The notes: generated by a model from the sequence alone, not told the origin. A stretch of DNA of 64,000 nucleotides from Staphylotrichum longicolle (GCA_019096155.1 JAHCVI010000004.1:2108001-2172000); one strand, 5' to 3'; numbered from the stretch's first letter, positions 34,947 to 46,288 are shown. Program-made: numbers and translations.

Positions 34947-36456
34947 ATGTCTTTACCTCCTGCCCAACAGGACTCGGCTGGGTCAGGTCCATCACCTGCC
35001 AGACCCTGTGTCAGCAATTTGAACACCAACGACCTAGACGACAGTCAACATCACTCGACCTGTTCTCAGAGCACTCACCGGTACCGTTATCCCCCGATGG
35101 AAGCGCACCGCAAGATTCGCCTGTTACGCTTGCTGCCAGACACCAACGAGAACGCTCCCATTCAAGTTCAGCTCTTCGAGTACCCTTTGCCGGAATACAA
35201 CGACGGCTTGGGTTCGCACCTCTACGACGCCTTGTCATATGTCTGGGGCGATACAAACTCTCCCCGCACAGTCTCAGTCGTCGACAGCGGCCATAGCCTC
35301 GGCCTCATTTCGGTCACAACAAATCTCTATGCCGCGCTCTTACGTCTACGGGACCGTTGGCTCGACAGGGTTCTGTGGATTGATGCTGTGTGCATTAACC
35401 AGGAAGATGAGAGAGAGAAGGAGCGGCAGATTGGGCGAATGGCGGAAATCTACAGCAGAGCTAGCCGCGTGGTTGTCTGGCTTGGGGAGACAGGCGAGCA
35501 TGGTGGCGAGGAGGCACTCGCGGACATCCGCCAGGCGGCGGCATCCGGCACTGACTTACCCGCCGAAGTAGTCGACTACAGTCCAGCAAGGAGAGAGGCA
35601 ATCATTGCCATGCTTCAGAGACCGTGGTTCGAACGGATGTGGGTGAGTAGCCCATCACAAACTTGACAGCTTCTGTTGAGATGTCAGTTACCTTACATAT
35701 GCTACGCGGTGCTGACCCGATGTGCACGTCTAGGTTCTCCAGGAAGTTGCCGCTGCTCGAAGTGTCGCGCTGAAGTGCGGAGCCACCGAGATTGACGGAT
35801 ATGCATTTTGGACGGCGCTGCATTCGACATCCATCGCCAGTCTACTAATCGAGGTCACTCCAGCCCGGCGACGGCAGGTCTTTGCGGTGGCCTCCCTCAT
35901 GGGGGAAGCAGTGCTCCGGCATAGGAACTGGAAGAGTTCTGGTCCTCCTGCGAGGAGACATCACCTGAGCACGCGTCGCCTCGCGGAGCTCATTGATATG
36001 TACCGCACCCATGAAGCCACCATACGCCATGACAAGATTTATGCATTGCTCAACATGAGCTCCGACGACCTCGAGACGGCAGGGATAATTCCCGACTACG
36101 GAGTAGCCTGGGAGACACTCCTCCAGCGGGTCATAAATTTTACGCTGAGTGAAAATGTTGCTGTTACGACCTGGGCCAATACTGAAAGGGCGGTAATCAA
36201 GGGGAAAGGACGCATTCTCGGCAAAGTGTCCTTGGATAAGCGTCACGAAGGTACAAGCGCAGATGGTTGGGTGGATGTAAGCCTGAAGGACAAGACTGGA
36301 CGATGGGAGAACACCGCTATCCAGCTACCCCCAGGGTTGGCAGATTCGGTCAAGCAGGGTGACCTTATCTGCCAGCTCCGCGGTGCTCGGACCGCCACTC
36401 TCATCAGGCCACGCAAGGATTACTTTTCTGTGGTCTTGCTTGCCAAGTCTGGATAG
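34947..36456 (+). CDS. HET-domain protein (HET-6 type), ends at an in-frame TAG
   Basis: Two exons (34947-35642, 35734-36456) flank a 91-bp intron at the usual HET-6 position, splitting 'RPWFERMW' from 'VLQEVAAAR'. HET motifs are YDALSYVWGD, VLWIDAVCINQED..EK..QI..M..IYSRASRVVVWLGE, and later 'IRHDKIYALLNMSSDD' with 'PDYGVAWETLLQ'. The stop TAG at 36454-36456 falls inside the expected C-terminal beta-rich region: the same frame continues for 138 codons with family-like sequence (next feature). An alternative start at 35098 (MEAHRKIRLLRL) is more family-like than the Ser/Gln-rich N-terminus. The role would be in allorecognition, as for other HET proteins. Confidence 0.85.
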
Positions 36457-36870
36457 GAACTCGAGGTTGAGACGCCGGGATACGGAGGCACTAGTCCACC
36501 CTCTCTTCTGAGCAGTTTCCTGCTCATCTGGGACTGGAATAGGCCCGCTGTAGACTCACAGCATGGAGATCCCGATTCCATGTACTACACGGCGCTGCCT
36601 TTTCTTAGTCAGCTTGGTGGGCTAGACCAAGACGCTGACCTTCAGGCGGCCCGGTTGTGGGACACAGCGCTGGTGTTGGAAGATGCTGAAGAATACAGGG
36701 ATTCAATAAACCGACTTGAAGCACTACGCCAGTGCTTGAGAGTAGAAGGGGGGAAGTCTGAGAGTGATTTGTTCATTCAAGCAGCCGGAGACCGACACAG
36801 GCAGATATGGCGCAAGATCACGCAGAAAAAGAGGCAACGACGGCCTTGGTTTGACATGGAAGATGTCTGA
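36457..36870 (+). pseudogene. in-frame continuation of the HET gene beyond a lone stop
   Basis: Directly after TAG the same frame stays open for 137 sense codons to a TGA (36868-36870). It includes 'SSFLLIWDWNRP', a typical late segment of HET-6-type proteins, and a charged helical end. This shows that the ancestral product was longer and that the stop is recent, a sequencing error, or read through. There is no sign of an intron covering the TAG. Confidence 0.7.
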
Positions 36871-37434
36871 GGATCTCGGGGGCAAAAAAAGAGCGATGAA
36901 TGATGCCTGTTGCAATTGTTGACAGCCCCTCACGTTCCCTTGTTCAGGTAACTTTGCCTATGTCCTACGGTAGGTGGGGGAGAGCAGATACGGTGAGGTA
37001 GCTAAACTAAGATAGCTTACACTCACCATTCACAACCAGTCGTGGTTTATATTCCACTTTACCCCAGAATGTCAGCGCATCACTTAGTGGAGATGTCACT
37101 TTAGCTATCTGTCCAGCACGCTAGTCTGGGAGTCTGCAGTTAGCCGCCGGTCAACCAAGCCTGTTGGTGTGCACATTGTTCGTGATTGGCTTTTGGAGTG
37201 CTTGTGACACCAACGGCCAACCTTGGTGACCTCAGCCCCGGCCTCTCACGAGGCACCTCATGCGTAAAAGCGGGGGAAGCTGAAAGTTCGTTGTCAAGCC
37301 TGCTCGTCGCATCCATTTTTCTCCTCTCTCCACGCAAAGCTGAGCCAACATCCCACGGACCCGCACTTCAAACAATACCTCGCCTTTCCAGGGACGGGCG
37401 AGGGCACCAAGACCAGTACTCTCGCCAACACAAC
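36871..37434. other. intergenic, no gene seen
   Basis: About 0.56 kb, with several 'ggtaggt/taccta' words; it carries the promoter of the next gene. Confidence 0.55.
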
Positions 37435-38611
37435 ATGACCACACACTACAGCAACCTTGCAGGCCGAATCATGTGGCTGCCCGAGCTGGCTGAATTAGGC
37501 ACCCCCCCAACAATTCCGGAGGGTTGCTATGGCCACCCAATGGTGATTCTTTCTCCAGAAACGTCTCACAAAGACGAAGTTGTCGTTTTAATGGTGTGTA
37601 GATGCCATTTTAAAGGCTTCAAAAGATGTAGTTCCTTCTAACAAGCTGAACTCCCTGCTTTCAACTTTGCAGTTAACGTCCTTTGACCAAACCGATCTCT
37701 CCAAGAAGTTCCGAGATAATCCCGCTCTGAGGAAAGGATATTTACCCATCCACCCAGCCAGTAAACATCCAGACACAGGAGTACAACTCCATCTCAAGAA
37801 CAAGGCTGTGCTGCGGAAGAAATCCTACATCAACATCAGAGACCAGCACACCCTCCTGTTCACTATTTTGCGCGACTACATCGGCAGGAACACCACATCC
37901 CGGTACGTTTTGACAAGAGACTCATACAAAGAGCTGATCAACTACGCCGGGTTTGCGACACCTGTCTTGCCACTTAACGGCCCCGGTTCTACTCGCACCG
38001 GTACCATCGAAGCACCCGCCAACCCCTTGTCAAATGCAGACCAGCTCCGTTCCTATCAACCCTCGCCCCCACAGAGGGCAGACTCAACCCCCAGGACACA
38101 ACCTCTACTGAATCACGGCACCCCTCCGCAACCCCACACCTACGGAACCATTACCCCCCGCCCTCCCCGCGTGCCAATGACGAGCCCACAGGACCGCCTC
38201 CGCTTCGCACGCGTCTCCGGACCGACGTCCCGCCAATCTGACCCGCTGCTCCCTCGCCACAGCACAGCACGTCCCCCGCGGGCCACCAGCGCTGGTGGTG
38301 GTCACGGTGGCGTTTCGGGATGGGATCGGCTCCGAGCTCTCATGGGGCGAGCTCTGTGCGCCGTCAGACCATACACCATCCGCGTCTTGCGGTACGGGGC
38401 TGTCGGCCTCTCGCTGTGGTTGTTATGGGTGTATCGCGCTGCGATCGGGCAGTGGTTGTTGAGGGCTTTGGCCTGGGGTGCGAGACAGGTGTGGAACTTG
38501 TTGAAGGGGATAGGAGGTGGAGTGCTTCGCAGCGTGGCGTGGGTGGTGGGCGAGGTTGTGAGGAGGGTGAAAGAGGTGGTGGGTGTTGAGGGGCGGATGG
38601 GTTTGGACTGA
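37435..38611 (+). CDS. uncharacterised protein with N-terminal beta domain and C-terminal membrane helix
   Basis: Two exons (37435-37593, 37673-38611; 79-bp intron) give 365 aa. The N-terminal about 150 residues read 'GCYGHPMVILSP', 'VVVLM/LTSF' (across the splice), then a basic stretch and 'SYINIRDQHTLLFTILRDY'. The pattern recalls PemK/SH3-barrel-like fungal proteins, but this is a weak visual match. Residues about 175-250 are Pro/Ser/Arg-rich and disordered. Near residues 265-295 a hydrophobic helix (YGAVGLSLWLLWVYRAAIG) suggests a tail-side membrane anchor, followed by amphipathic helices. Function is unknown. Confidence 0.75.
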
Positions 38612-39372
38612 TGGGACCCCTGAAGTGTTAGAGTTCAGGGTATACGGTTTGGCAACTATGGTTAGGGAGTGGGTTGGGGTGTTATGAGCGATACATCCCG
38701 AAGGAATTGTGAGAGACGGGACAGTCTCGGGGTTCATGCACGCCAGCATGAAAGGGGCTAGAATGAAGGATAGAGGCAGTCATATGGCTTGGCCGCTGGA
38801 GGACTACGACCAAGTTGAATCCCGGAGCAGACACACCGTGATAGATGCTGTATAGCAAGTAGTATGTGTGAACTACGCACCACGCCTAGCCCCATGAGGT
38901 CGGACAGCCCGAGTAACACGGTGTCATAATCATGCTCCACAAACAATGAACTCCTTCTTGGAATGACTGACGCTACGTGTTGCGGGCGTCTCCCGTGTCT
39001 TGTGCCCTGGTTGGTGTGACGAGCCATGTTGTTTCCAAGGACGTGTACGAGAACATGTACAGTTCATCCCATTTCAGGACCCGTCCTTTGACCGGTTGAC
39101 CCAACCCGTCGGGAGTTGGCAGCGCTGATTGTTGCAACTCTGGCACAAACAATCGACGTGGTTGTTCAATGGTCAGCCATGTGCACTCGTATCGCACTGA
39201 GCAATGGCTGCTGAGAGGTGAGTTGCTTCGTCGAGGACATTTGCAAGCTATTTAATGCTTGCTGCTCCGCAGAGAAAACAGCCGTGTTAGATATGACCCC
39301 AACTTTCTCAACGACGTCCATCAACAGCAACAAACCCCTGCATATCACTCAGACACACTCAAGACAACCACA
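38612..39372. other. intergenic, no gene seen
   Basis: About 0.76 kb. It has short ORFs only and is probably the promoter of the repeat protein. Confidence 0.55.
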
Positions 39373-40056
39373 ATGCCAAGCAGGGGATCCTCCTGGCGCC
39401 CACGCAGCGACTACAACTACGGCTATGACATGCGTACTCCCTCTTACCGACGCTCTCCCTCGCCGGTCCGACGGAGCACCTACTCCCCCCCTCGAACAAG
39501 CACGTACACCTCTCGCGCGTACTCCCCGCCGCGAACCAGCGCGTACACCTCCCGCGCATACTCCCCTCCGCGGACCAGCACCTACACCTCCCGCGCTTAC
39601 TCCCCTCCGCGCTACACCTCCTACACCTCGCGAGCCTACTCCCCGCCGCGGTATACCTCCACCTCCACCTCCCGAGCCTACTCCCCACCCCGCTACACCT
39701 CCTCCTACACCCCCCCCCGCACACCCCCCCGATCCTCCTACAACACCTCCTCCTCCTCCTACTACAACAACAACAACAACACCTCCCGCTACACCTCGTA
39801 CCCCTCCACCCCGCGGCCCCGCCCGCGCTCCCCCTCGCGCTCGCGCTCGCGGCTGAGCGCCTTCGGCTCCAGCCTCGCGTCGACCCTCCGCAGCCTCCCG
39901 CGCGAGGACGTCCGCGACTTTGGCGAGGCGCTGGGGTCGTACGCGGCCGACCGGCTCGGGTGGAGCGGGGTGGACGGGCGGACGACGAGGCAGAGGGAGG
40001 GGTGGGATCGGTGGAGGGGGAGGGAGGATTTGGGGGGGTATAGTAGTATGGTTTGA
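39373..40056 (+). CDS. SPPR tandem-repeat, SR-like protein
   Basis: A single exon of 227 aa. It has a basic N-terminus (MPSRGSSWRPRSDYN), then six or seven copies of a 13-residue unit around TSRAYSPPR, each with Tyr-Thr-Ser before it. These are followed by Ser/Tyr/Asn-rich low complexity (including Asn x5), an RPRPRSPSRSRSR tract, and a folded-looking end of about 70 residues ('FGSSLASTLRSLPREDVRDFGEALGSYAADRLG'). SP and RS dipeptides are classic SR-protein kinase and proline-directed kinase sites. It might be an RNA-associated or structural disordered protein; no known family was recognised. A longer in-frame extension upstream lacks an ATG. Confidence 0.75.
   Translation: MPSRGSSWRPRSDYNYGYDMRTPSYRRSPSPVRRSTYSPPRTSTYTSRAYSPPRTSAYTSRAYSPPRTSTYTSRAYSPPRYTSYTSRAYSPPRYTSTSTSRAYSPPRYTSSYTPPRTPPRSSYNTSSSSYYNNNNNTSRYTSYPSTPRPRPRSPSRSRSRLSAFGSSLASTLRSLPREDVRDFGEALGSYAADRLGWSGVDGRTTRQREGWDRWRGREDLGGYSSMV
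39476..39720 (+). repeat. coding minisatellite, about 39-bp unit
   Basis: Imperfect 39-bp repeats encode (T/Y)TS-x-YTSRAYSPPR. The copies are close to one another at the DNA level (for example cccgcgcatactcccctccg), so copy number probably varies between strains. Confidence 0.8.
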
Positions 40057-40339
40057 GGAGGGTCATGTAAGAGTGCATGAGCGGGAGGGAGGGGAGGGGA
40101 GGAGAGCGGAGGGGTGAGTGAGTGTGGTTGAGTCAGCGCGTGGGTCAGCATTGCTCAGGAGTATGTTACTAGTATGCGAGTATTGGGGTGCCGGTTATGG
40201 GCAGATATTTAGATACCAAATCAAAGCGTTGCGTTTTGGAATTTGGCCGTTTGAGTAGTTTGAGTGAGCGTCGTTGATTATGGTTTGGAGTCACGGGTGT
40301 TGTATGTACATTCTTGATTTGTCAAGACATGTGGCAGCC

Positions 40340-42010
40340 TCACTTGTTTGGGTCCGCCCCCTTCTCAATCAACGCGACCACTGCGTCTTCCATCCCCTTC
40401 TCCACGGCCATGCGCAGCGGACTGAGGCCCTTGGTGTCGCATCGCGTGACATCGGCACCGCGGTTGATGAGCAGCCGGAACGCGTCCATCCGTGAGCCCG
40501 CGAGCGCACAATGCAGAGCCGTCCGGCCGGTTGAGTCGTAGGCGTTAATGTCGCCGCCCCTGTTGAGCAGGATCTCGAGAATCTTGACCTGCCCCTTCAG
40601 CGCAGCCATGTGCACCGGCCCGGTCGGGTCCGCCGGCGGTTGGGGTCCGGGATTGTGAAAGACCGGGGCCGGCACGGGCGCGGGCAGGGTCGGGTTACGG
40701 CCCTTCTTCATTCGCTCGGACCGCTCCTCGCGCGTCTCGGACGAGGAGCCGCCCTGCTGGAGACGACGCCAGCGGCGGTAGCTGGCGATGGTGTCCATGT
40801 CGTTGACGTTCAGGTCGTGGTTATGGAGCTCGCAGCGCGGGTCAATAAACCACTTGCACCCATCGCGCTTCCGGCAAACCACCTTGATGCGTGTGGGGCA
40901 GCCGGTCTTGTGGGTTGTGCGCTTGCGCTTGCCCGTGCTAGTGCTCTTGAACGTGCCGCTCCGATCGCACATGTAGTCGAGCCGCACAACCGGCCTGTCC
41001 TCCTCATTCCCGCTCCAGGACGTCTTGGAACGGCAGCTCCCGGACAAAACAAGCATGTAGCCCTGGGCAACACCATACTCGATGACCGCCTTTACCGCTT
41101 CCTCGCGGGTCTCGTAGGGCCCCAAGAGGAGGGTTGGGCGTACAGCGGGATAGTGCAGCGGAGTTACGGGCTGCACCTGGCGCGTGCATCTGTTGGGTTT
41201 GCGAGGCGCGCCATCTCCGTCGTTCCCATCGTCGTCTTGGTTATCGTCGTCGTCATCACCTTCCTGCTCATCTGACTCTGCCTCGCCCTCCTGCATCGTC
41301 TCGTCCTGTGCCCGTACATGGCTGGCCTGGCCCTGGTTTTGTTGATTGAGCTGCTGGGGTGTCACTGGCTGCGGCGCACTCGGTTGCTGTGGTGGTGGTG
41401 GAGGTGGCTGAGTGGGGACGAAACGGGCGTCCTGGCCACGACGGCGTTGCTGAGGGTCAGGGCCCTGGTGGTTTTGGGGGGGTTGTGCAGCCTCCTGGGG
41501 CGGAGGACGGTACAGAACGTAGGGCGGCCCTTGAGAAAGCGTGGTCCTGGTGGGGTCGATGGGTGGGTAGACGGCGTGTTGCCTTGCGTTTGGGTGGTAT
41601 GTGGCAAGGTAGGTTTGTTCAGCCTGGCGGAACTGCTCGTCCAGGTCGGCCTGCTGGCTCTGAAGTTGCTGGTGCGACGGCGATGGATGGACGGGTGGTC
41701 GTGTCTGCGGTGCTTGCTGCACTTGCGGTGGGTGCTGGGGTCGTTGAGGCTGCTGGGGCTGCTGGGGCTGTTGCGGGCGCTGCCGTGCTGGGGTTTGTTG
41801 TGGGGCTCGAGATGGTGGGATCGGGGGTGGATGGATAGGCGTCTCGACGCGAGTCCGAAGCGGTGTCCTCGACTGCGGCGGCGGGCGTTCCTATGCAAAA
41901 TTGTCAGCGCGCGTCATGGGCAATGTGCGCTTCCGTCGACTTACAAAAGGGATTGCGGGCTGCAGCCCTTGTGGCGTCTGGAAGTGCTGGTTCCCGTAAC
42001 CGTTCGACAT
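40340..42010 (-). CDS. FAR1-type DNA-binding domain fused to ankyrin repeats
   Basis: Two exons (42010-41945, 41890-40340; 54-bp intron) give 538 aa. Residues 1 to about 240 are Gln/Pro-rich, then an Asp/Glu block (about 225-250). A FAR1/WRKY-GCM1-type zinc domain spans about 279-381: GPYETREEAVKAVIEY..AQGY; Cys330 (MCDRSG); Cys353 (TGCPTRI); W; and the closing HNH (378-380). FAR1 domains come from MULE transposases. Here no transposase core follows. Instead three ankyrin repeats occupy about 444-538 (VHMAALKGQVKILEILLNRG, TALHCALAG.., SPLRMAVEKG..). It looks like a domesticated regulator: nuclear DNA binding plus a protein-interaction tail. Target and partner are unknown. Confidence 0.9.
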
Positions 42011-43442
42011 CGTGGTTCTGCTCGATAACTAAACCATGTTTGGCGCAAAACACACAGGATTGTTAGGTTTCGAAGAGTCAGATTCCAACGCGAGGAAGAG
42101 CTTACAGTGGGGCGTTCTGGGCAGGGAGAGAAACCAAGGCATCTGATTTGCTGTGCTGGCTCAGAAATAGCGGGGCAGGAGGTCTTGTTAACGTGCCAGG
42201 TCTGTCCTCTCTTTGAGACCAGCCCTAACCCTGGTCTCTTTTACACTGAATATTTGTTGACTTGATAACCGGCAAAGGAGCTCATCTCAGTGACAGGTGA
42301 GCTTGGTATTTCAGCAAAAGAAGTATGCAAGTACCCAGTACCCGAGCCGCCATTCAAGGTTCTTCTTACAACCATCCCTTCCTACGCTCTCTTAGACTGA
42401 ACACCCCTCGCAGCATTGTTTCGGGTACTGCCGAGGTACTGTACCACTTTGGCAATTTCTATGACTCCGACATCAAGGAAACACACCGCATGCCTTGTAC
42501 CTCGTTTCTTGCCAGAGTGCATCGTTCACATCTGAGGGTTGTAGTAAAGTGGACAATGGTGGCTGTGAATCAACGGTCCTGGAACATCCCCACCATAAAA
42601 ACTTCCTCTAGGTTTCAAAATGTATCGATCCTCTCCTTGGCGTGAGCTCATGATCAACCACTCCAAGAATACCTCTACATCTGCCATTCCATCGGCTCGC
42701 CTAGATGGTGAGAGCGGGGCTTCCTGGACGCGTTTAGCTTTCAGGTGGCCACGGCTGCGGACTTCCGCGTCATCTGAGAACTTCGTGACAACCTAGCCAA
42801 GTACGCGCAACCACAGCGTTCATGTCCGGTGTCTTGCGGAGAGAAACCCACATGTGGGTCTAGCCAAAACTAGTACACAGGAGACCACGGAGTCCCATGA
42901 TGCCAGGAGGGCCATGATACCCGGAACCTGCATCTCACCAGAAGAGCCCATTCGTGCGGCTCAAAGTTTCATGCGCATCAACCCCACAAACCAACCTGTC
43001 GACGTAAGTACAGTGTTCGGCCCTGCGGGGTCTAGGGGCCAGCTTTGAGCTTGACAAAAGAACCTTTGGATATTTCTCCAAAACCCAGCCGGATGGGACT
43101 ACGATCCAGGTTTACCCGGCTTACCCCTGGTTGTATATCGCGCGGCTACAGCATCCTGAACCTCAGGGGTTCTAAACTCCGATTTAGCCAGCGTATTTAC
43201 CCAATCGCCAAGAAGAGGAATCAAGACAACACCACTATGCGATAATATAATTTTCTTCCGCCGACTCGGGGAAGGCTCCGAGTATGCTCCCCGGATTCCA
43301 GGCTCCATGGACACCCGGAGGATGCGTTCGCCGCTTTCGAGTATATTAAGGCGCGGTGCTCCGCGAGCTGCCACGACACAATGCGCCTTTCAGACAGTTT
43401 CCGTGTTGCGTTTCCATTAAGCGAAAGCCATCAGCCGTCAAG
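42011..43442. other. divergent intergenic, xylanase promoter
   Basis: About 1.4 kb between the FAR1-ankyrin start and the xylanase start. No gene was recognised. The xylanase-proximal part holds the regulatory sites listed separately. Confidence 0.6.
43183..43350 (+). promoter_or_regulatory. xylanase promoter: GGCTAAA site and TATA box
   Basis: A GGCTAAA heptamer (minus strand, 43183-43189) lies about 255 bp before the ATG. It matches the GGCTAA core bound by the XlnR/Xyr1 xylanolytic activator of ascomycetes. A TATA-like gtatattaag (43341-43350) lies about 95 bp before the ATG. The sequence is seen; the binding is inferred from the known consensus. Confidence 0.5.
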
Positions 43443-44705
43443 ATGCGATTCTCTGCTTCCATTGCTCTGGCCCTGAGCGGTCTGGTCGCCGCCAGCCCCG
43501 TGCCGGAGAGCAACCCTGAAGAGTAAGTGATCGGCATGCTATAGACCAACGCAACGTCAAGCTAAAACTAGGCCATAGGCTCTTCCTCCGCCAAGTCCAG
43601 ACCCTCAATGCTGCCATGAAGGCCGCCGGGCGCGAGTATATCGGCACTTCCCTCACCGTCCGCAGCGACTCGCAGGAACAAAACATCATCAAGAGCGAGT
43701 TCGGCTCTATCACGCCTGAGAACGCCCAAAAGTGGGATCAGACGGAGCCCAGCCGCGGCAACTTTAACTTTGGCGCCGCCGACCAGCACGTCAACTGGGC
43801 GACGCAGAACGGCAAGCATGTCCGCTGCCACACGCTCGTCTGGTACTCGCAGCTGCCCAGCTGGGTTTCCAACAGCAACTTCAACAATGCCACCCTAATC
43901 CAGGTCATGACGAACCACATCAACACCGTCATGGGACGGTACCGCGGCAAGTGCAACCACTGGGACGTTGTGAACGAAGGTGCGCACTCAGCATAATACC
44001 CGGGATGTGAGACGGAGCTACGAGTCTTCTAACAATGTGAAGCGCTCAATGAGGATGGTACCTACCGCGACAACGTCTTCCTCCGCGTCATTGGCGAGGC
44101 CTATATTCCCATTGCCTTCCGTATCGCCGCCGCCGCCGACCCCGCCGCGAAACTTTACTACAACGACTACAACCTGGAGTACCTGGGCCCCAAGCTCCAG
44201 GGCGCCGCCCGCATCGTCAAGCTGGTCAAGTCGTACGGCCTCAAGATTGACGGCGTTGGGTACCAAGCCCACCTGGTCACCGAGACCACCCCAACCCAGT
44301 CTACCCCGACCCCGTCCGAGGAGGACCTCACGGCGGCGCTCAAGGTCACGGCCGATCTGGGCGTGGACGTCGCTTACACCGAGATTGACATTCGCATGAA
44401 GACCCCGTCCAACGCCCAGAAGCTGCAGGCGCTTGCTGACGCTTATGGCCGCGTTGCCCGGTCGTGCATCAATGTCCCCCGCTGCGTGGGCATGACCATC
44501 TGGGTACGTTGATGCAGCTAATTGGGTGCTGGTGAAGGAGACGCTAACTTTTATTTTTCGACAGGGTGTCTCGGACAAGTATTCCTGGGTTCCTCAAACG
44601 TTCAACGGTGAGGGTGATGCCCTCCTCTGGACCAGCAACTACCAGAAGAAGGCGGCCTACACCTCGTTCTTGCAGGGCATTCAGGCCACGCCCAAGTCGT
44701 CGTAA
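43443..44705 (+). CDS. secreted GH10 endo-1,4-beta-xylanase
   Basis: Four exons (43443-43522, 43579-43979, 44043-44503, 44565-44705) with introns of 56, 63 and 61 bp give 360 aa. The signal peptide is about residues 1-18. GH10 landmarks in order: 'SEFGSITPENAQKWDQTEPSRG', 'HTLVWYSQLPSWV', the acid/base in WDVVNEALNE (Glu160), 'YNDYNLEY', 'GVGYQAHL', the nucleophile in YTEIDIR (Glu274) and the C-terminal 'WVPQTF'. There is no carbohydrate-binding module. It cleaves internal xylan bonds during plant cell-wall breakdown. The gene is intact, and the promoter carries a putative xylanase-activator site. Confidence 0.97.
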
Positions 44706-45263
44706 ATTCAAGAACACACAACGAGAATCTTGTACATAGGTATGGGCTTACACGGTGGGCGGTAAGTGGGGTGGGCGCGTGCCAGGGGCCCCGACTTAGA
44801 ATGATAACTTATTCCAATTTGTCACACACCGGCCGGTTGGTTCCCCGTTTACGTGAAACGAGGTTGCATCCATCCCGCTGTACCATGCCCACTCTGATCT
44901 CGCCGGAACTCCAGGGGCGAATCCAATGACCTCGGGTTTGGCTCATGATGCAGTTGGCTCCCAACAGCAGCAAGGCGCTCGGCTAAATCCAAAGGCCGCA
45001 TTCAGCAGGCGGACACCAGCTGATCTGATCTCTGGCAGGCAACCTCCTCCGGGTTTCCTCCACAGCTATTATCTTTGTTGGATGCCCTGGCTTTCCTCTC
45101 TCCTTTTGGCGAACTGTTGCCACACAGGCGGCTGTTATCCTACCACCTCATTGACTGGCCCAAGCGGTCTCCCTTTGCATCGTCTTCCTCTCGAGATCAC
45201 TAGTTAGAAGCTCCCTTTTTTTCTTTTTTTCTTTTTTCCCCAACCACTGCACTTGCCACCGGC
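44706..45263. other. intergenic, no gene seen
   Basis: About 0.56 kb. A pyrimidine-rich tract (cttttttttctttttt type, 45213-45238) lies just upstream of the next ATG, as is usual for fungal promoters. Confidence 0.6.
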
Positions 45264-46136
45264 ATGGCCGACCTTAACAATGGAAAGCAACTCTCAGAGA
45301 ATGGTGATTACGACATGGACCGATCATCGACCATCCTGCCGCCTAGCGCCGCCTTCACGGGATACCGGCCCTTTCCTGCAGTGATGAACCTCTACAGCAA
45401 CGCCTCAGGGGTCCTCAATGCTCTCAAGACACAAAAGCTCTGCGGCGCCACCGAAAATGACTTCCTCTATCTCGTCGAGGCCCATTTCGGCTTCACCCCT
45501 CGGGGTCCGCTCCATTTCGGACCGGGTTACTATCTTCGAAACGGCGTAACAATCAACGACCCCATACTCGCCGCCACGGGCAGCGAGTTCCCGCTTCCCT
45601 TCCTCGTCCAGCTGTTCGATCCCAAGACATCCGTCAAGCTACCCCCGCTGGACCAAGAGAAAAATCCCCGTGACTTGGTCACCGAGGCATTGTACGCCAG
45701 CAAAAGCAAGGAGCTTGGTGTGGCTTTTCGGTTTGCCATCGAGGTTGGGTTCAAGACAAAGCAGAGGGAGGAGTTTGAGTGGAGGAAGGTGGAAGGGCAC
45801 AAGCAGGAGGACGAGAATGAAAAGGGCACGGGGACGCGCTATAAGCTTCATCGTCTTGCCGCCGGCAGTCCCTCTGTGTCGGGGCCGTCGTGCTCTTCCT
45901 CCTCGCCGCCGCCGGTGAATGACACCAAGGTCGTCGCTGATTTGCTCTTCCGAAATGTGTTGAACCTGAGACACCCATTCACTTTGGAACTGAAGGGGGC
46001 AGGCTTGAGTGGCGAGCTGGGAGAGCGCTGGGCGTTGATGGTGGTCATGACTTCGCTGAGTCTCCATTTCCTTCGCCAGTACGGCAAGACAAACAAGACG
46101 ACTGTTGGGGCCGCACAGAAACTGCATTTGAAGTAA
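45264..46136 (+). CDS. conserved fungal protein, possibly tubby/LURP-like fold
   Basis: A single exon of 290 aa starts ATGGCCGAC in good context. The central region (beta-rich, 'YLVEAHFGF', 'HFGPGYYLRNG..INDPILAATG', 'FEWRKVEG') and the end 'LSGELGERWALMVVMTSLSLHFLR' match a widespread uncharacterised Pezizomycotina family whose fold recalls tubby/LURP-one proteins. That is an inference from pattern only. It has no signal peptide or membrane helix. It converges with the LaeA-like gene (152 bp between stops). Confidence 0.8.
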   Translation: MADLNNGKQLSENGDYDMDRSSTILPPSAAFTGYRPFPAVMNLYSNASGVLNALKTQKLCGATENDFLYLVEAHFGFTPRGPLHFGPGYYLRNGVTINDPILAATGSEFPLPFLVQLFDPKTSVKLPPLDQEKNPRDLVTEALYASKSKELGVAFRFAIEVGFKTKQREEFEWRKVEGHKQEDENEKGTGTRYKLHRLAAGSPSVSGPSCSSSSPPPVNDTKVVADLLFRNVLNLRHPFTLELKGAGLSGELGERWALMVVMTSLSLHFLRQYGKTNKTTVGAAQKLHLK

Positions 46137-46288
46137 CTGGCATCGCAAAATAGCTTTGTGGCTTTTGATTGCGGAACTCTATAAACATACGAGACGAACC
46201 GTCTGAATTACGTCCATTCAGCAAGACAAGGAAATGACCCTTGCATTCTACCTTCTGACTAGTTTGCTGGAATTCCGAAAAGGAGATG

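Noticed and set aside
37435..37800. PemK/MazF-like toxin domain
   Set aside because: The visual resemblance is limited to two short beta strands; not strong enough to name the protein.
46045..46288. Extension of the LaeA-like frame past the family C-terminus
   Set aside because: It reads through the last intron; splicing to 46322-46289 restores the conserved ending.
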